Of a stretch of 64,000 nt of DNA, positions 45,372-54,091 are shown piece by piece (position 1 is the stretch's first letter; every line of letters starts with the position of its first letter). The position numbers and the translations under genes were made by a program. Below the pieces are notes generated by a model. The model was not told the DNA's origin. It made no database searches and was given only the letters and a program-made list of their open reading frames with translations. Source of the DNA: Maricurvus nonylphenolicus (lineage in GTDB: Bacteria > Pseudomonadota > Gammaproteobacteria > Pseudomonadales > Cellvibrionaceae); the NCBI RefSeq assembly GCF_042854845.1, contig NZ_AP031498.1:4464001-4528000 (forward strand), read 5' to 3'.

Positions 45372-45774
45372 ACGCCCAAACCATGTCTAATCACAATTTT
45401 ATTATGAATATTTTCAATGCAGCTCTGCATCACGATGATGGGAATTATGCCTAGATCATTTGAAAATTCCTGTGTCCGCTTAGAGACAACGGATGATAAA
45501 CCTGTCGCAACTTTATGTGGAAAATACACCTACAAATAACAAACCTCGACACGATCACAATTTATTTTCACTATCAGAAAATAAAATCGCTTCATGTTAA
45601 ATGCACATATAAATAAGAAATAACATTTTGCGATCAATGTAAAAATTCGTCACTCAATTCATTACTTTACTGAGATAACGTTACGGGCATCCCACAAATT
45701 GCGTGATTGATTCGGCGGAAAAATCAAACCAAGTTAACGAAAATGATAGCCTTGGTCTTGCTGGATATAGCTGA
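45372..45774. other. A+T-rich divergent promoter region
   Basis: About 400 bases lie between divergent redox gene runs. It is clearly more A+T-rich than its flanks and has no coding frame or strong hairpin. I cannot place a specific regulator site. Both envelope redox runs probably start here. Confidence 0.4.
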
Positions 45775-48453
45775 ATGAGTAACCCTGGATTTTGCCTGAG
45801 CCGCCGTAAGGTTGCTTCACCTTTATTAATTGCTGCCACCCTTACAGCGTTAGCGGGCTGCAAGACCGGTTCTGGAAGCAGCGATGAACAGGAGGCAGAT
45901 CCCGTGGTGGTTGATCTGCCCATTGCCTATATCCAACGCACCCTGCCCACAGATGATCAAGGCAATCCTGCGATCGAAGACATTTTGTTACCCACTGCCT
46001 TTAATCCTGGCGCACGCATTTTCCTTAAAGACAGAGCAACGCCCAGCGCAAATGCTGTTGATATTACCCAAGGGGCATTTAGTGGTAATGATCCCTACGA
46101 CGTAAAAGGCCTGGAAGTTTCTTCTGATGGTCAGCGTTTATTGTTTTCCATGCGTGCACCTGAAATCCCCGGTCTCGACGAAGAAGATCAACCCACCTGG
46201 AATATCTGGGAATACGATCTAACCACCAGCAACCTGAGACGCATCATTACCTCTGACATTAATGCCGAAGGTGGACAGGATCTCGATCCAGTATATCTGC
46301 CGGATGGTCGTATCGTGTTTTCCTCTAATCGCCAAAGGCGCAGCAAAGCTATTCTGTTGGATGACAATAAACCACAGTTTGCCGGCCTGGAAGAAGACTT
46401 AAATGACGAAGCACTGGTATTGCATGTCATGGAACCCGACGGCACCAATATTCAGCAACTGACCTTTAATCAGAGTCATGATTTACAACCTACTGTGTTG
46501 AGTGACGGCCGCATTTTATTTAATCGCTGGGACAATATCGCCAACCGCGACAATATCAGCCTTTATACCGTGAAGCCTGACGGCAGTGAGCTGTCGCTGC
46601 ATTATGGTTATCACAGTCAGGATACAGGCACGAATAACACCCAGGCGGCTTTCTATCAGCCGCGCCAAGCTCCCGATGGGCGCATTTTGATTTCCCTCAA
46701 GCCTCGTCAAAACGACCGCTACGGTGGTGATATTGTATTGATCGATGGCGAAAACTTTACCGATATTAATCAACCGGTTTACAGCAACAATGGTGCGACT
46801 GGGCCGGGGCAACTATCGTCTGCGCTACTGGAAGTCACGATTGATGGCAGCCCCTCACCCCACGGAGAGTTCAGTGCAGCCTTTCCTTTTAATGATGGCA
46901 CGGACCGCCTGTTGGTAAGCTGGAGTCAATGCCGGGTTATAAATCCCGATAACGGACTCTATACCGCCTGCACTGATAGTTTGTTGGCAACGCCAAATAT
47001 TCAGTTAGCACCACCGCTCTATGGCTTATGGGTTTACAACCTGGAAAACCAGAGCCAGCAGCCGTTAATACAGCCGGAAGAAGGCATTATGTATTCCGAA
47101 GCGGTGACCATGGAGCCAACCACGGCACCGACCTTTATTCCTGAACCGGTTATCGGTGTGGATGTGGATGCAACCCTGGTGAGCGAAAGTGTCGGTGTAT
47201 TACATATTCGCAGCGTCTACGATTTGGATGGAACCGATAGCACACCAGCCGGCATCAGTGTTATGGCTGACCCACAGCAAACACCTGTCGATCAAAGACC
47301 AGCGCGTTTTTTACGCATTATCAAAGCTGTAGCCATTCCTGATGATGACCTGGTGGATTTGGACAACAGTGATTTTGGTCGCAGCCGCGCACAACTGATG
47401 CGTGAAATTATCGGTTATGTTCCCATTGAACCCGACGGCTCCGTTAAAACCAAAATCCCCGCCGACATTGCCTTTAGCCTTGAAGTGGTTGATGCCGAGG
47501 GTAAACGCATCGGTGAACGTCATCAAAACTGGTTGCAGCTTCGTCCCGGGGAAGAACAGGAATGCCGTGGCTGCCACAGCAGTAGCAGTGAATTACCCCA
47601 TGGCCGCCTGAGTGCACAAGCACCCAGCGTCAATAACGGTTCTCTGGCAAATGGCATCCCCTTTCCCAACAGTGAACCGGCGTTATTCGCTGACCTGGGG
47701 GAATCCATGGCGGAAACCTACAGCCGAATCAATGGTGTGCGTTCTCCAAGCGTCGATATTATTTTTGATGACGAATGGACGGATGATTCCGGTGCACTCA
47801 CCAAAGAACCCAGCTTCGCCTACCGCTACAGTGATTTAAGTAGCGCAGCACCGGTAACGGCCCCCTGCCAAACCAATTGGACATCCCTGTGCCGCACGAT
47901 TATCCACTATGAGGATCATATCCACCCCATCTGGGAAGTGAATCGTGAAGTACTGGATATCAACAACAACGTTATTGATAATCATACTTGCACCCTGTGC
48001 CATAACACCCGCGACAATAACAACGTCCTGCAAGTACCCGATGCCCAGCTGGACCTGACTGGTTCTGCCTCACCGGACGAAGCCGATCATTTGATTTCCT
48101 ACCGCGAATTACTCTTTAACGATGCCGAGCAGGAACTGGATATTAATGGCGCCCTGATTGATCGCCTGGTGCAAGCCACTGACGGTAATGGTAACCCGCT
48201 GTTTCAAACCGACAGTGACGGCAACCTTGTTCTCGATATCAACGGTAATCCCATTCCCATTATGGTCACCGTTAATGTCAATGCAGCCATGAGCACTAAT
48301 GGTGCCCTGAGCAGCCCGCGCTTTTTCGCTCCCTTCGCATCCGGCGGCAGCCATGAAAACTATTTAAGCGATGCGGAATTAAAACTGATTTCCGAATGGC
48401 TGGATATTGGCGCCCAGTATTACAACAACCCGTTTGATGTTCCGATTAACTGA
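45775..48453 (+). CDS. Lipoprotein with beta-propeller repeats and C-terminal CxxCH motifs
   Basis: An 892-residue lipoprotein (lipobox LAGC near residue 29). Residues 80-350 contain TolB/PD40-type propeller blades: DGQRLLFSMRAPE, DGRIVFSSNRQ, DGRILFNRWDN, DGRILISLKP. The C-terminal part has two c-type haem motifs, CRGCHS (about 596) and CTLCHN (about 742), and resembles the middle and haem domains of hydrazine-synthase-alpha-related proteins. That likeness implies a fold, not the reaction. It starts a six-gene plus-strand run. Confidence 0.75.
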   Translation: MSNPGFCLSRRKVASPLLIAATLTALAGCKTGSGSSDEQEADPVVVDLPIAYIQRTLPTDDQGNPAIEDILLPTAFNPGARIFLKDRATPSANAVDITQGAFSGNDPYDVKGLEVSSDGQRLLFSMRAPEIPGLDEEDQPTWNIWEYDLTTSNLRRIITSDINAEGGQDLDPVYLPDGRIVFSSNRQRRSKAILLDDNKPQFAGLEEDLNDEALVLHVMEPDGTNIQQLTFNQSHDLQPTVLSDGRILFNRWDNIANRDNISLYTVKPDGSELSLHYGYHSQDTGTNNTQAAFYQPRQAPDGRILISLKPRQNDRYGGDIVLIDGENFTDINQPVYSNNGATGPGQLSSALLEVTIDGSPSPHGEFSAAFPFNDGTDRLLVSWSQCRVINPDNGLYTACTDSLLATPNIQLAPPLYGLWVYNLENQSQQPLIQPEEGIMYSEAVTMEPTTAPTFIPEPVIGVDVDATLVSESVGVLHIRSVYDLDGTDSTPAGISVMADPQQTPVDQRPARFLRIIKAVAIPDDDLVDLDNSDFGRSRAQLMREIIGYVPIEPDGSVKTKIPADIAFSLEVVDAEGKRIGERHQNWLQLRPGEEQECRGCHSSSSELPHGRLSAQAPSVNNGSLANGIPFPNSEPALFADLGESMAETYSRINGVRSPSVDIIFDDEWTDDSGALTKEPSFAYRYSDLSSAAPVTAPCQTNWTSLCRTIIHYEDHIHPIWEVNREVLDINNNVIDNHTCTLCHNTRDNNNVLQVPDAQLDLTGSASPDEADHLISYRELLFNDAEQELDINGALIDRLVQATDGNGNPLFQTDSDGNLVLDINGNPIPIMVTVNVNAAMSTNGALSSPRFFAPFASGGSHENYLSDAELKLISEWLDIGAQYYNNPFDVPIN

Positions 48454-48475
48454 TGGACGGTCAGGCTTATAACTC

Positions 48476-49333
48476 ATGAATACAACCGGTAAGCGATCAA
48501 TTTTATATTTTCCTGAATTACTTCCGGGATTATTCGCGCTTGTCACTTTCTGGATGCTAAGTTCATCGGCGGCGAGTTTTGATGACCTAGCCACAGCTGC
48601 AAATCAGGAGAATTCACTCACGGTAAAACCCTATAGTCGCCCCGAGGCGCTGCCAGAGGATATTCTCACCGTCACCGTTGACGACACCTATATTGAAGTT
48701 CATACCGGCCCTGGTCGGGGCTACCCGATCTTCCACGTTATTGAACGTGGCGAGATTATTCACCTGCACAAACGTCGTACCGACTGGGTTAAAGTTAGCG
48801 ATAAACGCAATAACAAACACGGCTGGGTAAAACGTGATGCCCTGAATCAAACTCTCGGCCCTGACGGCGAGCCCTTGTTCTTTGGCGAGCCCGGGTGGGA
48901 TGAATATATTGCCCGTCGCTGGGACCTTGGTGTCGCCATGGGAGAATTTAAAGGCGCTGACTCTTTAACGCTAAATCTAGGCTATCGCTTTTCCCACAAT
49001 ATCAGCGCAGAAGTGAGAATCAGTCAGGCCACAGGGGAGTTTTCCGACAACACCATTGTTAATGCCGCGGTCATTCACCAACCCTTCCCGCAATGGCGCA
49101 TTTCGCCTTTCTTTATGCTGGGTGCTGGCACCATTGAAACCCAACCCCATGCCACGCTGGTGCAAACGGAAGATCGCAGCGATACCACCATGCTCGTAGG
49201 CGCAGGCGCCTACATTTATTTAAGTCGCCGTTTTGTTATGCGCCTTGAATACAACAACCACTTAATTCTGACCAGCCGCAATGAAAACGAGGAGATAGAC
49301 GAATGGAAACTGGGCTTCAACGTATTTTTCTAA
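48476..49333 (+). CDS. SH3-domain outer-membrane beta-barrel protein
   Basis: A 285-residue exported protein. After a signal helix (about 10-33) there is a bacterial SH3 domain (about 62-120: DDTYIEVHTGPGRGYPIFHVIERGEII, WVKVSDKRNNKHGWVKRDAL). An eight-strand-like beta-barrel follows, ending in Phe (GFNVFF), the usual outer-membrane insertion signal. It overlaps the next barrel gene by 31 bases, implying tight coupling. Confidence 0.8.
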   Translation: MNTTGKRSILYFPELLPGLFALVTFWMLSSSAASFDDLATAANQENSLTVKPYSRPEALPEDILTVTVDDTYIEVHTGPGRGYPIFHVIERGEIIHLHKRRTDWVKVSDKRNNKHGWVKRDALNQTLGPDGEPLFFGEPGWDEYIARRWDLGVAMGEFKGADSLTLNLGYRFSHNISAEVRISQATGEFSDNTIVNAAVIHQPFPQWRISPFFMLGAGTIETQPHATLVQTEDRSDTTMLVGAGAYIYLSRRFVMRLEYNNHLILTSRNENEEIDEWKLGFNVFF

Positions 49334-49962
49334 CCTGTAGCGCTGGTCTTTTGATTAGCTTCGCTAATCCGGTCTCTGCTGACAGTGAGAATGATCGCTC
49401 TGTACTGGATAAAATCATCACCCCGGATCTTGAACGCCGTGAAATTACCGAAGCGGACCTGGATACAGAAGACTTTGAAATCGGCGCCTACTACGGCGTG
49501 ATGAATGTCGAAGACTTTGGCACCAATGATGTCACTGGATTCCGACTGGCCTATCACGTTACTGAAGACCTGTTTGTTGAAGCAACCTATGGCTCTACCA
49601 CAACCCAGGAAACCAGTTTCGAACGTTTGAGTGGTGCCACACAAATCCTTACCGATGACCAACGGGATCTGACCTACTACAACCTGTCAGCCGGATATAA
49701 CCTGTTCCCGGGTGAAATATTTATTGGCAACAAATGGTCGTTTAATTCTGCCCTGTATATTACGGCAGGCGTTGGCAATACCGATTTTGCTGACGAGGAA
49801 CACTTTACCTATACCCTGGGCGCGGGTTTGCGTTTGTTAACCACCGATTGGCTGGCCCTGCATTTTGATGTCCGTGGTCATATGTTCGATCACGATTTAT
49901 TGGGTGAAGAACAAACCATTATCAATCTGGAAACCCATGCGGGCATTACTTTCTTTTTCTAA
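49303..49962 (+). CDS. Outer-membrane beta-barrel protein
   Basis: A 219-residue protein with a signal peptide ending near VSAD (about 28) and an OmpA/OprF-like small barrel, with strands alternating from FEIGAYYGVMNV to HAGITFFF (terminal Phe). It starts inside the preceding gene, supported by GAGGAG upstream of ATG 49303. It and its neighbour are both outer-membrane barrels of similar size and probably act together. Confidence 0.8.
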   Translation: METGLQRIFLTCSAGLLISFANPVSADSENDRSVLDKIITPDLERREITEADLDTEDFEIGAYYGVMNVEDFGTNDVTGFRLAYHVTEDLFVEATYGSTTTQETSFERLSGATQILTDDQRDLTYYNLSAGYNLFPGEIFIGNKWSFNSALYITAGVGNTDFADEEHFTYTLGAGLRLLTTDWLALHFDVRGHMFDHDLLGEEQTIINLETHAGITFFF

Positions 49963-49996
49963 TTTATTCAAAGCGCTACTGCAGTAGGAGAATGCC

Positions 49997-50512
49997 ATGA
50001 AAATATTAAAGCCACGAGCATTAAACACAATCCGTATACTGATTGTCGGCAGCGCTTTACTGGCGTGCCTTAATGCCACAGCAGAAACCATTTCCGGTGC
50101 AGCACCCGACTTCACCCTAAAAAGCAACGGCGGTAAAAACCTTCGCCTGTCAGAACACCGTGGCGAGGTGGTGATGATTAATTTTTGGGCCTCCTGGTGT
50201 GGCCCCTGTCGCCAGGAAATGCCGGAACTGGATAAATTGCACCAACGCTATCAAGACGCCGGTTTCACCGTATTAGGTGTTAATGTCGAAACCGATACCA
50301 AAGCGGCCAACAAGTTGCTGAAAAAAATCCCTGTGACGTTTCCTGTGCTCTACGATACCGAAAGCACGGCAAGCAAATTATTTGATGTTGATGCCATGCC
50401 CACCACCTTACTGGTCGACCGCAACGGACAACTGCGCTACCTCCACCGTGGTTACAAACCCGGTTATGAGGACAAATACCGCCAACAGATCAAGGAGCTG
50501 ATCCGCGAATGA
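49997..50512 (+). CDS. TlpA-like periplasmic thioredoxin
   Basis: A 171-residue exported thioredoxin-fold protein. A signal peptide (about 1-31) precedes the domain, with the active site WASWCGPCRQEMPEL at about 70 (CxxC complete) and the cis-Pro region MPTTLLVDRNG. TlpA/ResA-type proteins reduce apocytochrome or other thiols in the periplasm, which fits the CxxCH proteins of this run. AGGAG precedes the ATG; its stop overlaps the next gene. Confidence 0.9.
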   Translation: MKILKPRALNTIRILIVGSALLACLNATAETISGAAPDFTLKSNGGKNLRLSEHRGEVVMINFWASWCGPCRQEMPELDKLHQRYQDAGFTVLGVNVETDTKAANKLLKKIPVTFPVLYDTESTASKLFDVDAMPTTLLVDRNGQLRYLHRGYKPGYEDKYRQQIKELIRE

Positions 50513-50736
50513 ACATTATCAAGTGTATATTTATCTCCGGACTGATAGGGATACTCAGTGGTTGTAGCAACTTCTCCCCCTGGGTCAAACCCTATGAACG
50601 CCAGAACCTGGCCGACCCGATTATGAGTTTCGAACGCGACCCGGTTTCGACCCGTTATATGAATCACGTCTATGAAGCCCGGGAAGCTGCACGGGGTGCT
50701 GAAGGCAGCGCGGGAGGCGGTTGTGGTTGTAACTAA
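50509..50736 (+). CDS. DUF4266 small lipoprotein
   Basis: A 75-residue lipoprotein (lipobox LSGC). The mature part has the DUF4266 signature VKPYERQNLADPIM, DPVSTRYMNHVYEAREAARG and a Gly/Cys tail ending GGGCGCN. It overlaps tlpA by four bases and the DUF3570 gene by 14. DUF4266 genes usually accompany DUF3570 and thioredoxin-like genes, as here. Function unknown. Confidence 0.92.
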   Translation: MNIIKCIFISGLIGILSGCSNFSPWVKPYERQNLADPIMSFERDPVSTRYMNHVYEAREAARGAEGSAGGGCGCN

Positions 50737-51868
50737 CAGACTCACTCGCTCAACATTATTACTGGCAGGATTATTCTTTAGCCTACCCAGTTGGTCTGCA
50801 GTACTGCCCGAAGATCGTATTGATGTGCTTTATCACGCCTATGAAGGCGGTGGTGCAGATATCGATGGCCCTTCGGTCCTGGTGCGAAAAGATATTGCCA
50901 ATACCGTTTCGGTATACGGTAACTACTATGTGGATATGGTGAGCAGTGCATCGATTGATGTAGAGGCCACCGCCAGCCCCTATACCGAAGAGCGAACCGA
51001 AAGCAGTGTTGGCCTGGATTACCTCAACGATAAAACCATTTTCAGCCTCAGCTACACCAACAGTACTGAGAACGACTACGACGCTTCTACCGTCAGCTTT
51101 GGTATCAGCCAGGATTTCTTTGGTGATTTAACCACATTGGGGTTAGGTTTCAGTGTGGGTAGCGATACCGTGCGCAACAATACCGATGACAGCTTTGAAG
51201 ACGAAGCCGATCACCGTCGCTACAGTTTAAGTGTTTCGCAAATTCTGACCAAAAACCTGATCGCCAGCGCCGTATTTGAAACCGTCGTTGACGAGGGTTA
51301 CCTCAACAACCCCTATCGCTCGGTACGTTATCGCGACAACTCTGTACCCACCGGCTACAGCTACGAAGCCGAACTCTATCCGCGCACCCGCAATAGCGAT
51401 GCCTTTTCATTGCGCGCTATTTACTACCTGCCCTATCGCGCCGCACTGCGAGGAGAATTTCGCACTTTTAGCGACAGCTGGGGCATTAACGCAGACAGTT
51501 TTGAAGTACGTTATACCCATCCGTTCGGTAACCAATGGATGTTTGAGGTGAAATACCGGGCCTACGATCAAACCCAGGCTGATTTTTACAGTGACCTGTT
51601 TGATTTTAAAGAAGCCACATCGTTTCGCGCCCGCGATAAAGAGCTAAGTAGCTTTACCACCCAGACCTTTGGTATAGGCGTAAGCTATGAACTCAAGACC
51701 GGCTTTCTCAATATGTTTGAGAAAAGCACCATCAACGCCTATTGGGACCATATCCAATTTGACTATAATAACTTCCGCGATGTGACCAGCGGTGCTCCGG
51801 TAGGCGAGGAGCCTTTGTACAGCTTTGATGCCGATGTAATTCGTTTATATCTGTCGTTTTGGTACTAG
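50723..51868 (+). CDS. DUF3570 outer-membrane protein
   Basis: A 381-residue exported beta-barrel-type protein. From GTG 50723, with GGGAGG upstream, a good signal peptide follows (TNRLTRSTLLLAGLFFSLPSWSA); the frame's ATG at 50672 adds 17 residues that do not fit a signal. Mature features match DUF3570: EDRIDVLYHAYEGGGADIDGPSVLVRK, repeated strands and a C-terminal LSFWY. It ends the six-gene run and probably sits in the outer membrane. Confidence 0.88.
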   Translation: MVVTNRLTRSTLLLAGLFFSLPSWSAVLPEDRIDVLYHAYEGGGADIDGPSVLVRKDIANTVSVYGNYYVDMVSSASIDVEATASPYTEERTESSVGLDYLNDKTIFSLSYTNSTENDYDASTVSFGISQDFFGDLTTLGLGFSVGSDTVRNNTDDSFEDEADHRRYSLSVSQILTKNLIASAVFETVVDEGYLNNPYRSVRYRDNSVPTGYSYEAELYPRTRNSDAFSLRAIYYLPYRAALRGEFRTFSDSWGINADSFEVRYTHPFGNQWMFEVKYRAYDQTQADFYSDLFDFKEATSFRARDKELSSFTTQTFGIGVSYELKTGFLNMFEKSTINAYWDHIQFDYNNFRDVTSGAPVGEEPLYSFDADVIRLYLSFWY

Positions 51869-51875
51869 GCAGTTA

Positions 51876-52778
51876 TCAACCGGTTATCAGTTTATTGGTA
51901 GAGAAAACCTCCGCCAAATAATCCAACAGGCACCGAGCCTTGGAAGGCAGGTGCCGCCCGGAAGGATAAACCGCGCTTAATGGCATGGGCCCTAAATTAA
52001 ATTCATCCAGTACCGTCTTCAGCCGCCCATCTGCAAGCGCATCCCCTACCAACCATGTAGGTGCTCTACTGACCCCATGCCCCGACAATAAAGCCTGACG
52101 GATAGCATCGCTGCTATTGGTAATCAAATTACCTTTTACATTCACCTTGATCGAGACATCGCCATCTACAAACTCAATATCGTGAGCCTGTCCGCGCCCG
52201 CTATAGACAATATAATTGTGATCCTTTAAATCCCGCGGGTGCTGCGGTACTCCCCGCTCAGATAAATACTCGGGGCTGGCAACGGTCACCATAGGGCTAA
52301 TAGCCAGTTGCTTGGCAATCAAGGAAGAATCACTCAACTCCCCCATCCTGATTCCCAAATCTATCCCCTCCTGAATAAGGTCCAGGCTACGATCATTGAG
52401 GTTCACATCCACGTGAATGTCGGGATACTTTTCAAAAAAGCCTTTTAAGCAGGGCACAATAAAAAGCTCCCCCAAGGCAGCCGGCGTGGTGATTCGCACC
52501 GTGCCCCGGGGCTGACTATGCAGAGAACCCGCATTGTGTTCAGCCTCCTCGATATCCATCAAGATACTGACACAGCGCTCATAGTAATCGGCCCCCGCTT
52601 CCGTAAGGTGCAGGCTACGGGTACTGCGATTGAGCAGCTTTACCCCCAACCAGCTCTCCAGCTCAGCAATATTCTTGCTCACCGTGGGCTGGGTGGTTTC
52701 CAACTCCTTTGCCACCGCCGAGAAACTGCCATTCTCGGCCACACGCACAAACATCGACATTGCGGTTAAACGATCCAT
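51876..52778 (-). CDS. LysR-family transcriptional regulator
   Basis: A 300-residue regulator with an N-terminal winged helix-turn-helix (about 1-60, FVRVAENGSFSAVAKELETTQPTVSKNIAELE) and an effector-binding domain (about 90-290). LysR proteins usually control a divergent neighbour; here that is the peroxiredoxin-like gene at 52955. It is convergent with the DUF3570 gene. The effector is unknown. Confidence 0.95.
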   Translation of the reverse strand: MDRLTAMSMFVRVAENGSFSAVAKELETTQPTVSKNIAELESWLGVKLLNRSTRSLHLTEAGADYYERCVSILMDIEEAEHNAGSLHSQPRGTVRITTPAALGELFIVPCLKGFFEKYPDIHVDVNLNDRSLDLIQEGIDLGIRMGELSDSSLIAKQLAISPMVTVASPEYLSERGVPQHPRDLKDHNYIVYSGRGQAHDIEFVDGDVSIKVNVKGNLITNSSDAIRQALLSGHGVSRAPTWLVGDALADGRLKTVLDEFNLGPMPLSAVYPSGRHLPSKARCLLDYLAEVFSTNKLITG

Positions 52779-52954
52779 GAAGTCCCCTGCACTCTCCCCT
52801 CTATACTTTAAGTAACTTGACTATACTCAAAGCATAACGGGTTTATTTATTCAGTATAAGAATAGATCCTATTCTGTAATGCTGCATTATCATAGCACCA
52901 GGAATAATTTACGATTCTGTTATAGCCAATAATCACTGTACATCGAGTAACTGC
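52779..52954. promoter_or_regulatory. Divergent promoter region, LysR regulator / peroxiredoxin
   Basis: 176 bases between the divergent regulator and the peroxiredoxin-like gene, A+T-rich. It is the expected operator region by analogy with other LysR pairs. I could not define a T-N11-A site unambiguously. Confidence 0.4.
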
Positions 52955-53596
52955 ATGACTTTTCAGAATATTCTGGCACGCTTGCGACAAACCATCTGCG
53001 AGCAAACCACCGCCCCGGAAATGGCCACCCTACAAAAGGCCAGCCTAATGCTACGCAAAAGCGGTATTCTGGAAAGACGCTTGCAAACCGGAGAAACAGC
53101 ACCGGACTTTATGATTCCCAGCCGAGGTAGTGATGACTTCCCGCAACTCTACGACCTACTGCAACAGGGACCAGTTATTTTGAATTTCTTTCGCGGCAGT
53201 TGGTGTGAGTTCTGTCTAACCGAACTGCAAGCATTCACTGATCTGGCTGAGACCTTTAAAGAGCGTGGAGCCACGTGTCTGGCGCTTTCCCCACAACATC
53301 CCGATACCTATTCTCAAGAACTCACTAATGCGTTTTACCCCAATGGCATCCTGGTACACGATGAGAATAATCGCATCGCCAAAGCCTTTGGTTTGACCTA
53401 CCCGGTATCACCTGAATATCAACATATGTTTACCCGCAAAGGTCTAAACCTGGCCAAACTTCATCGCTCGGAGCGCTGGGAATTACCCCTGGCTGCCACC
53501 TACCTAATTAAACCTGATCATACGGTTGTATTTAGTTATGTGGAGACAGACTTTCGTAAGCGGTTTGATCCTGAGCTTCTATTGGAGCAACTCTAA
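52955..53596 (+). CDS. AhpC/TSA-family peroxiredoxin-like protein
   Basis: A 213-residue cytoplasmic thioredoxin-fold protein with the sequence ILNFFRGSWCEFCLTELQAF near residue 75-94. The WCxxC spacing is thioredoxin-like inside a peroxiredoxin frame. It continues with an LVHDENNRIAKAFGL segment and an ATYLIKPDHTVVFSYVETDFRKR end typical of the AhpC/TSA class. It is divergent from the LysR gene, which suggests redox-regulated expression. The composite repeat starts 37 bases past its stop codon. Confidence 0.85.
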   Translation: MTFQNILARLRQTICEQTTAPEMATLQKASLMLRKSGILERRLQTGETAPDFMIPSRGSDDFPQLYDLLQQGPVILNFFRGSWCEFCLTELQAFTDLAETFKERGATCLALSPQHPDTYSQELTNAFYPNGILVHDENNRIAKAFGLTYPVSPEYQHMFTRKGLNLAKLHRSERWELPLAATYLIKPDHTVVFSYVETDFRKRFDPELLLEQL

Positions 53597-53633
53597 AAAT
53601 CTTTCCAAGCTGATAAGCCTTAGATATAAACCC

Positions 53634-53795
53634 GGAGGGTAGCGGTACAGCTTCTCTTCGCGGCCATAAGCGGCAGAAAAAGTCAGCGCTCCGTAAACTC
53701 GCTAAAAACGCTCAAACAACCTCGGCGACACCCCTGACTTTTTCTGCCGCTTAAACATGGCCTGACTGCTACGAGAAGCTGTACCGCTACCCTCC
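53634..53795 (+). repeat. Large hairpin repeat, type A, copy 2
   Basis: A 162-bp palindrome. The outer stem is a perfect 23 bp (53634-53656 with 53773-53795). A GGCCAT/ATGGCC pairing leads to a perfect 19-bp inner stem (AAGCGGCAGAAAAAGTCAG, 53668-53686 with 53734-53752) around a 47-base loop. It is the reverse complement of the copy at 16981-17155, with compensating changes (GGCC here against GCCC/GGGC there; one extra base pair in the other inner stem). It lies 37 bases past the peroxiredoxin-like gene. Confidence 0.9.
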
Positions 53796-53839
53796 TCCCC
53801 TATGTGCCAATGCCTAACTTGTTTACCGATCTAAAGGTA

Positions 53840-54014
53840 GGTTTACCCAAGGGTGGGGGCTATCTATGACCAATCAGGCTGCGTTTAAGACTTGTACTGG
53901 GGCGAGGAGCGTTTACGAGGACTGTCTGAGCGTCGTCTGCGAGTTCCGCAAGTGCGAGCGCCCCAGTACAAGTCTTGCAGCCGGGAATAGATAGCCCCCA
54001 CCCTTGGGTAAACC
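53840..54014 (+). repeat. Large hairpin repeat, type B, copy 2
   Basis: A 175-bp palindrome with a perfect 28-bp outer stem (53840-53867 with 53987-54014). A perfect 17-bp inner stem (AAGACTTGTACTGGGGC, 53887-53903 with 53960-53976) encloses a 56-base loop. It is inverted relative to copy 1 and shares its loop, but its outer stem sequence is different while fully paired. TAAACC-CGGAG occurs on both sides of the composite (near 53627 and 54010). Confidence 0.9.
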
Positions 54015-54041
54015 GGAGCAATTGCACGAACCAAAAACCAC

Positions 54042-54063
54042 AAAAAAAGGGGCCGAAGCCCCC
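54042..54063 (-). terminator. Intrinsic terminator with TTCG loop
   Basis: On the minus strand a G+C-rich five-base-pair stem with a TTCG tetraloop is followed by seven T. It lies 29 bases past the stop codon of the gene at 54092. Confidence 0.85.
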
Positions 54064-54091
54064 AACAGCGATAAAGAATTCTTTTATAAGC

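Noticed and set aside
45775..48453. Calling the propeller/CxxCH lipoprotein a hydrazine synthase subunit
   Set aside because: Only domain likeness is visible; the partner subunits and any anammox gene are absent.
53634..54014. Interpretation as a CRISPR array, tRNA cluster or insertion sequence
   Set aside because: No regular direct repeats with spacers, no cloverleaf, no transposase and no clear terminal inverted repeats of an IS; long nested palindromes explain it better.
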